In this document: one piece after another, positions 57,482 to 64,000 of the stretch | Position numbering within the stretch: position 1 is the stretch's first letter | How the letters are laid out: every line of letters starts with the position of its first letter | NCBI RefSeq assembly: GCF_030272615.1 | Contig: NC_081409.1 | Span: 649,236,468 to 649,300,467, forward strand | Reading direction: 5' to 3' | Length of the DNA: 64,000 nucleotides | Source of the DNA: Cryptomeria japonica | Lineage: Eukaryota > Streptophyta > Pinopsida > Cupressales > Cupressaceae | Notes under the pieces: generated by a model | What the model was told of the DNA's origin: nothing | Databases searched by the model: none | What the model saw: the letters and a program-made list of their open reading frames with translations, nothing else | Made by a program: the position numbers and the translations under genes

Positions 57482-58450
57482 ATGGATAATCTGAGAAAAC
57501 AACTAGAAACATCTCTTGTAGATTATGATGCAGAAAAAGTGAAGAATATCAAACTTGAAGATGATCTGAAGGCTGCATAGGAAATCATTCAAGGACTTCA
57601 GAAAAATCTCACTATTTCTAGGAACAAAAGAAGAGAACTTTCTGAGAAGATGCAAAGTGATGATGATGGGAAAGAAACTCTTAATGACCTTGTGAACAAA
57701 CTGAGACAAGAAAACAGTACAATGAAGAATGAGATGCAAGATATGACCATGAGATTTTGTAAAGACATTGAAGATAGAAAGAAGAATGAAGATGACTTGG
57801 CTAGAAGAATCAATGATGCTACAAATGAAAATATAAGACTTAGTCATGAGAATGATATGTTAAAAATAGATATGATACACTTGGAACATGATAAAATTGA
57901 ACTCATGAGACAGAAAGATTTCTTGGAAAATGAATTGGCTATTGCAAATCAACACAAGGAGAAATTTAAGAAAAGTTCAGAAGAACATGATGATATGATG
58001 AAGAATCAGAAACCTAATGGAGATACAAATGGCCTTGGCTTTGAAGTTGGTGAGAGCTTTGGTACTACAAACAAACATGATCACAGCAAACCGGTAAGAC
58101 AACCTAATGCTTATAAATTCAATGGGAAATGCTTTAATTGTAACAAGTATGGTCATAGAGAAAATCAGTGTAGATTTAGAAACTGTCAGAATAATAATGC
58201 ACCCACCAGTGAGTGCTCCAAATGCAATAAAATTGGACATAACTCAGAAAATTGAAGAATGAATATAAAATGTTATATTTGTGGAAGATTTGGACACTTA
58301 TCTAATCAATGTAGAACACACACCGACATAGGATATCATAAAGTTATTCAGAAAAACAATGTGACTTGTTATGCTTGTAACAAGATTGGACATATTGTAA
58401 AATTTGTAAAAGTAAGACATCACCGACAAATTAAAAAGGAACCAGCTTGA
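57482..58450 (+). pseudogene. PL-D ORF1, coiled-coil Gag-like protein with CCHC fingers
   Basis: The ATG at 57482 begins MDNLRKQLETSLVDY. One frame of 322 codons has stops at 57578 and 58253. About 200 N-terminal residues are Glu/Lys/Asn-rich heptad-like coiled coil. Zinc knuckles are CFNCNKYGHRENQC, CSKCNKIGHNSEN (last Cys lost at the stop), CYICGRFGHLSNQC and CYACNKIGHIVKF (last Cys lost). The design matches PL-B ORF1, although the coiled coil is too diverged for close alignment. RNA binding and particle assembly are inferred. Confidence 0.82.
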
Positions 58451-58896
58451 AAGGTAAAGAAAAGGTTGAAGAGGTAAAGCAAGAATTTTCAAAATTACGG
58501 ATTAAAAAGTCTGACATGAATGTTACTGAAGCTATTCCTTCACCAATAGAACAGAGTATCACTCCACTGGTAGCAGATTCTTCATCTAATTGAGAAATAA
58601 TCCTTTGGGGGTATAGCAACAAATTGAAAAATATGCTAGTTTACCCTCAGTTGATGGTAAGAAGTTGAATTACTTATTTACTGGCAGATGAGTTAAGTTT
58701 TGACTTAACCGACAGGCATTAAATGTGGAAGTTGAAAGAAATAACATTATAAAGCAAGTGTTTTGGCTCTTTTTCATTCACGAAGCATTCAAATATCTAG
58801 AGAGCACAAAATTCCCGAGCGAAGGCATCCATAGTGAAAAGTGAACCAAATCATCCAAGCAAATCATCCTAAAGGCAAATTAAGGTATTTATAACT
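58451..58896 (+). other. PL-D spacer between ORF1 and ORF2
   Basis: 446 nt, non-coding or residual tail of ORF1 (a few readable residues to about 58590). It contains tttgggggtatag near 58605 and gtttaccctcagtt near 58640, recalling the PL-B spacer. A splice or leader role is possible but not shown. Confidence 0.45.
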
Positions 58897-61800
58897 ATGG
58901 CTTCTTCTTCTGCACCTGAATTCATTGCAAACCCTACAATGATTGAAGTTATTAAGCGTCCTAGACCCATGTTCAAACTTATTCCCGAAATTGCAAAGAA
59001 AGATGATACCCTAGGAGCATTCTCAAAAATACCTAAGGGAGCAGTCTATGCAGAAGATCCTACAATGTATATACATTGTCATATTGAGGAACTAGGAGCT
59101 GAAGAAATAATGAACATGTATAGGACTGTTATTTATGATGAAAATGGAAATGTTAAACCAGAACACAACATAGTGGAAACCCTAGGCTTTGTGGACATTC
59201 TTAGTATCCCAAATTTTCCTAAGGATGTGATCAGGATAGTCTTGAGCAGAGTTCATGGAGAGCTCTTTTGGTTGGATTCCATCCATAAGACTACTAAAGA
59301 GGCAGTTAGGGCAGTGACGGGCTTACCTTCCACCAGTAGTAGGCCTAATAAAACTAAAAAGGTTCCAAATGACATAGTAATGACCCTAACCAACACAACT
59401 TTTGATAAAAGATACCTGAGAGTCAATGATGTGAAGGACATCAATGTTAGACTTGTCAGTATGATTCTTGGTTATAAGGCTACACATGCAAATAGACTAA
59501 ACTCAGTCTCTAGCTTTTGTATTAAAAGTGCATATGATATGGTGAATAACAATGCTATGATTGATGTATGTAAGTGGCTAAAATATGAACTGATAGACAA
59601 CTTGAAGAAAATCAAAGGTGACAAGAAAGGAACTTTTAGATTTGGCAAACTGCTTGTATGTTTAATATTGTACATTACCAAGCAAGTTCTTGATACTAGT
59701 AGGAAAGACTTTGGTTTTGATATCCCGGTAGGAAAACAACTTCTTGATATATTAAACAACATGGGAGATGACAGAGAGAAAAATATAAATGAACATTTTC
59801 AAACCTTGAAAGAAAAGATGAATACAAGAATAAGGCTATCTCAAGCAATTATTGATAAGTATCAAAAAGAGATATGCTTTGTGATCAAGAAAGATGAAAT
59901 TTTGATGGAGGCAGTTATCCCTAGGATTGTTTGGCTTATAGAGATGGGATATGAGGCAGATGGCAACATAGTTGAAACTTATGAAAAAGCCCTCTTAGAA
60001 GCCCCTAAGGAACCGACAGAAAAAGTATCTACCAATGCTGAAACAATTGAAAGTGGCATTCAATCTTAGAAAAGAGTTAAGAAAACTCAGCAGATAGTTA
60101 GGAGAGGTTCAAGGCAGGAAAAATAGATACAAGGAGATGTATTGAATAAAACTGGTATTAAGGAGAGTGAATTGGAAGGACTACAACCGGAAGCACATCT
60201 TTCACTGATTGCTACTTCCTTGGGTAGTGAGATACCAGCAAAATTTTAAAGGGTAGTCTGGAAAAGAAAACCCTTACCGGTACCCTCACCTACACCCATA
60301 AGGACAAGACAAAAGCAATAGGTAATTCAGCCTCCGGCTAAGAAATTGACACCAAAGAAAAGAAAAGAAAGACAGTTTATTCCACCTTTGGACAAACTAC
60401 TGGATGAAATATCTGAGGATGGGAAATTGAAAAGCATTGGTAAGTTATATAACACACTATCAAATGATGAAAAGGAGAGCATAGAAAATAGTGTAATCTT
60501 ACACTTAGACATCTATAAGAAATTTCTGATGGAAATTGTGCATGAGATACCCAATGACTTGTATAGAAGATTAGAAGCTAGAAGGGTAGCTATTGTGGAA
60601 TTAGACAAAAAGATAAAAATAGAGAAGCTACTTGCAGTCCACCCAGTGAACTCCACACAAGAAATTGATGAATTAATAGTGAGGCTAACCGGACAATATT
60701 CTCATCTGGTCACTGACATGTACCACTAATGGCAAGAAGAGTAAATAAAATAACAGAAGAGACTGCAGATTAGTGGGATATATTTTTTGTTGAAAAAGAG
60801 AAACAAGAAGAGCTTAAGAGACCAAAGACTTTTAAAGTCTATCAAAAGGAAAAGGATAAGGATAAAGGGAAAGGTAAGGTAGGTGGACCTCCAAGCCTAA
60901 ATATAACTGATAACTTGCCCCCACCTCTTTCTGATACTCCATCGGTACAAACTGTTGATACACAACCAGCAACAAAGAGTATGGAAACACGACATGAGGA
61001 TACGAATCTTGATTCTGAGGTGTTAAATACAATGAACATTGACACACAGGAAGTCAATACTGTTGTCGATAAGGAAACAACTGACAAAAGAGATGTGGCA
61101 ACTGAGCCACCAGTAGGAAATATTGGAGTTGAAAACATTGGAATTGGGGAACAACAACAAATTGAAGGAAAAAATGAACCCCTGGACACTGGAAAGGCAG
61201 AGACCACAGATGTGCATACTGATGCATCTACTGAGCCACCGGCAACTACTGAGGAAAACACTAAGAAACCGGCAGAGCAATAGGCTACTTCCCAGATAGT
61301 ACCACCGGCTTCATCTTCCAAGCCCAAGCCTTTGGTAGTGGAAATGGAAACACAAATAGATCCTCCAGAAAAAGAGGAAAGAAAAGCTATCACAACCACC
61401 GATGGTTTACAGACTGTAAAAACAGTTGGACAGTCATCTGGAACATCTATGACAAATTTTAGACCTAAAAATGTAACAGAGGTACTATTAGATTCAATAA
61501 AGAAAATAATAGTGTAATGCAGTAGCTTATAAGGCTATAGATGACACTTTACCAATTTTGAAGATGATGGCTTCAAAGTGTAACATAGACAATAAAGATT
61601 CTTTGAGCCAATTAGACACATTGTCTAAGTAAATAACCGACAACCTAATAACACTAGATCAAATAAATGAAGATGCCTTTAAATAGAAAATGAACAAGGA
61701 CAAGGAAAAATTCTTTGAGGAGACAGTAAAGAATAAAAAGGAACGTATGAAAACCTTATTACCAGTATTAGAAAAAGCAATTTTGGACTTCAAGAAATTG

Positions 61801-62268
61801 TATAGAGATGCATGTAAAACAAACATTTTGACAAAAGATATAGATAAAGATATTGGCATAGCCCAAAAGGAAATAAATGATATTGCTGACAACTTGATAG
61901 GTTCATCAGACTCAATATCAGTAATTGAACAGGAAATTGCAGGATTTGAAGAGAAAATAGAAAAGCTTGAGAAAGACAAGGAAAGGATAAAGTTTAAGGC
62001 AAAAGAACTTAAATGAAGACTAAGTCCTAAACTGGATATCCTCATCGCTTTGAGAAAAGAGATTTCTGAGGCTCTTGTTCCAGGACTTAAGACACCGGAA
62101 GAGAAAATGCGGTTTCTCACTTATACAATTCAGAGAACTGAAGTAGCACTGAAAAATAGTGAGAGATTTTACAACAGTCTAAATGTTGCCTTAACAGAAA
62201 TTTATCAGATTGTAATAAACAGATTACAAGGAACTAGGCAAGAACCACACTCAATTGACATTGAATGA
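58897..62268 (+). pseudogene. PL-D ORF2, long protein of unknown function
   Basis: The ATG at 58897 (MASSSAPEF) opens 390 codons. The same protein continues past stops at 60067, 60124 and 60247 to 60729, shifts frame into an acidic Pro/Thr-rich part (60732-61517), then returns to a helical coiled-coil end (about 61520-62268). N-terminal motifs are SKIPKG, YIHCHIEELG, IRIVLSRV, TTKEAVRAVTGL, LIDNLKKIKGD and FRFGKLLVCLILYI, shared with PL-B. A basic stretch KKLTPKKRKERQ could be a nuclear signal. No catalytic signature is recognised. Roles such as cofactor for trans-mobilisation or nuclear entry are guesses. Confidence 0.78.
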
Positions 62269-62452
62269 CATCCTTTGTCATTGATGCCAAAGGGGGTGTA
62301 GTGGAGATGAGAAAAATGATCAGCAGAAGACATCATCAGCTCAGGGGGAGCACGCAGAGCACACAGTTTTGATAGTTTTGGTAAGACACTTTTTTTAACA
62401 ACACTTTTTGGATTTTTCTCACGAGTGTTGCATCAATTCCAAAGAGGGAGAT
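62269..62452 (+). promoter_or_regulatory. PL-D 3' untranslated region and polypurine tract
   Basis: TTGTCATTGATGCCAA (62275-62290) leads into agggggtg. A second run cagggggagcac lies near 62341. The terminal tract aaagagggagat (62441-62452), preceded by ttgcatcaattccaa, abuts the LTR. Confidence 0.82.
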
Positions 62453-63222
62453 TGTTGGCAAATGCTCACTCCAATGAGAAATTGTAGGTGATTGAAGGTA
62501 TTGTCATTGATGGCAACCTTACAATCATATGATATCGGCAGGCACCAGCATACGTTCACCAGTACTGAAAAGATTGATTACCGACACCCTAGCCGACAGG
62601 ATTTTATTTATTGCAAAATATAATTAAATGTAATATCTTTTTGAAAGTCGACAAGGCATATTGTAATAAGGCTCATATATAAGTATGAGATCTTAGAGAA
62701 CATTTGTATGTAGAATATATGATGGATATTATGTGCGAACATTAAGGCAAAGTTTGGAATAAGCTTTTGGAAGTTGCGGAGCTTAAACCGATAATGGATC
62801 TGGCATAGCAAATGCCTATTTGTAGCAGTACGTGACATTGGATTTTCATAATCCATTGTTGTAAGTCAGTGAGACTTCTCTTTTGTATGTAAGTAGTGAG
62901 ATTTAGGCAGTTGGCCTTCCTGCATGTGCAGACCCTTATTGTAACAGTAATATTCTCTTATCAGCCAGTAAGCAAATATTGTAGGTTACAAATCACACCG
63001 ACGTTTTTCCCACACCGGGTTTCCTGATTAAAAATATTGTGTTATGGTTTGTCTTTCATGTTGTGGTTGTTGTTCTTATTTACTGCATTAATTTTGGTTT
63101 ACCGGTACACAGTTTTGGAATGATTTTCATTTAATAAGTTAAGAAAATCAATTAACCAGTTAGATACTGATTCACCCCCCGCCCCCCCCCTCCCCCTCTC
63201 AATATCTTTGGGAATCCTAACA
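62453..63222 (+). repeat. PL-D 3' LTR
   Basis: 770 bp, starting TGTTGGCAAATG and ending GGGAATCCTAACA. It has TTGTCATTGATGGCAA at 62501-62516, TATATAAG at 62676-62683 and a broken C tract (about 63175-63197). It is only distantly similar to LTR-C, so the two are not a pair. Confidence 0.85.
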
Positions 63223-63223
63223 A

Positions 63224-64000
63224 ACAGAAGATCAACCGGCACCTACTGTCCAACGGGTAGAGAAGGCCCTGGAAGCTAAAATTGAAGATAAGGATGAATG
63301 GATTATTGATTCTGGATGTTCACATCACATGACTAGTGATAAGAGTAAATTCTTAACCTTTCAGGAATACAATGGAGGTATAGTGAGATTTGGAGATGAT
63401 AAAGCTTGTATGATCAAAGGAAAAGGAACTATATCTTTTGATGGTAAGCACAATACTGATAATGTTTACTATGTTCAAGGTTTGAAGCATAATCTTTTGA
63501 GTGTTGGCCAATTAGTTGAGAAAGGATTTCAATTACAATTCAAGAATGGTAAATGCAAAATTTTAAACAAAACTGGTTTAGAAATTGCAATCGGTAATAA
63601 GACTAGAGGTAATATCTTTCATTTGAATAACGATGAGAAAGCATGTTTGATTTCTCACATTGATGAAAGTTGGTTATGGTATAAGAGACTTTTTCATGTA
63701 AATTTTGATTGCATTTTGAAAATCAATACAACTAAGGCAGTAAGAGAGTTGCCTAAGATAGTTAAACCTCACAATCCGGTATGTAAAAAATGTCAATTTG
63801 GAAAGCAAGTTAGAGCAACTTTCAAGAGTATTCCAGAGAAATCTAACAATGTTCTTGATTTAATTCATATTGATTTATGTGGTCCAGCAAGAACTAGAAG
63901 TATAAAAGGAGATAGGTATTTTATGCTATTCATTGATGACTATTCTAGAATGTGTTGGGTTACTTTTCTCAGGGAGAAATCTTAAGCATTTGGGAAATTC
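63224..64000 (+). pseudogene. Copia-C protease and integrase start, runs off the window
   Basis: Plus-strand relative of Copia-A. It begins mid-frame as TEDQPAPTVQ, matching TEDQSAPTAQ in Copia-A. Protease is WIIDSGCSHHMTSDKSKF. Integrase zinc region is LWYKRLFHVNFDC ... CKKCQFGKQVRA, and the first catalytic Asp reads HIDLCGP. Open to a TAA at 63983, it continues AFGKF to the window end. PL-D insertion cuts it on the left; its 5' LTR is probably LTR-C. Confidence 0.9.

Larger units (their letters stand above)
57481..63222 (+). mobile_element. PL-D, polymerase-less LTR retrotransposon (5' end lost)
   Basis: Internal region with ORF1 (coiled coil and four zinc knuckles), ORF2 (unknown, about 1,120 codons), a polypurine tract and a 770-bp 3' LTR ending CCTAACA. 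It carries no pol domain. Its right end cuts a copia protease gene, with predicted target duplication aacag (63223-63227). Its own 5' LTR and primer site are absent: LTR-C, of another family, lies where they should be. The simplest account is a deletion that joined the host copia 5' LTR to PL-D ORF1. Confidence 0.82.

Noticed and set aside
60842-61399. 185-codon minus-strand frame within PL-D
   Set aside because: Antisense shadow of the Thr/Pro/Glu-rich part of ORF2; Ser/Val-rich, no domain, no homologue on PL-B.
56446-63222. LTR-C and the PL-D 3' LTR as the two LTRs of one element
   Set aside because: They share only distant patches (C tract, a gcagttggcct-like segment), start and end differently, and LTR-C clearly groups with Copia-A LTRs.

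Overview
This window is repeat-rich nuclear DNA from a plant with a large genome. It holds nested LTR retrotransposons of the Ty1/copia and Ty3/gypsy superfamilies and nothing I can support as a host gene, rRNA or tRNA. The species is not readable from the sequence. The low GC, multi-kilobase insertions nested four deep and extensive decay would suit a gymnosperm or another giant-genome plant, but that is inference. Every coding region is broken by in-frame stops or frameshifts, so none is expected to work as it stands. Element names below are provisional labels.

Layout. 1-914 is the end of a minus-strand LTR (Copia-A family) whose element lies off the left edge or is a solo LTR. 915 to about 23211 is a decayed Ty3 element of Tat type (Tat-H, plus strand). 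Copia-1 (2288-9447, TSD cactg) and a 4.3-kb LTR-like insertion (9654-13964, TSD ttcta) interrupt it. Tat-H reads gag, protease, extra RNase H, a deletion scar where RT should be, integrase, a repeat-filled spacer, then a very long third ORF (18578-22137). From about 23212 a minus-strand copia (Copia-E) begins. It is split by a 26-kb insertion at 25772-52126 (TSD cttct) and resumes at 52132-54304. That insertion is PL-B, an LTR element with no polymerase genes. PL-B was itself invaded by Copia-F (29620-37027) and by a minus-strand Ty3 element (Ty3-G, remnant 38267-50154). Ty3-G carries an almost perfectly bounded Copia-A (39598-46129, TSD attgt) inside its gag. 54305-56445 is unassigned repeat-like DNA. 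56446-57480 is a Copia-A-type LTR (LTR-C) fused directly to a second polymerase-less element (PL-D, to 63222). PL-D sits in a plus-strand copia protease/integrase gene that runs off the right edge.

What stands out. PL-B and PL-D share one architecture: LTR, ORF1 (coiled coil plus four CCHC-type zinc knuckles, like a Gag), a spacer of about 450 nt, ORF2 (about 1,100 residues, no recognised domain, starting Met-Ala-Ser and ending in coiled coil), purine tract, LTR. No protease, integrase, RT or RNase H is seen. The two ORF2 proteins are clearly related to each other and perhaps distantly to the third ORF of Tat-H. This is the best candidate here for an undescribed system: non-autonomous retrotransposons carrying their own large protein, presumably moved by the copia elements around them. 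The copia elements and the PL elements also share a 16-nt near-palindrome (TTGNCATYRATGNCAA) repeated around the polypurine tract and early U3, and a C-tract block near the LTR 3' end. Both fit a shared replication or regulatory apparatus.
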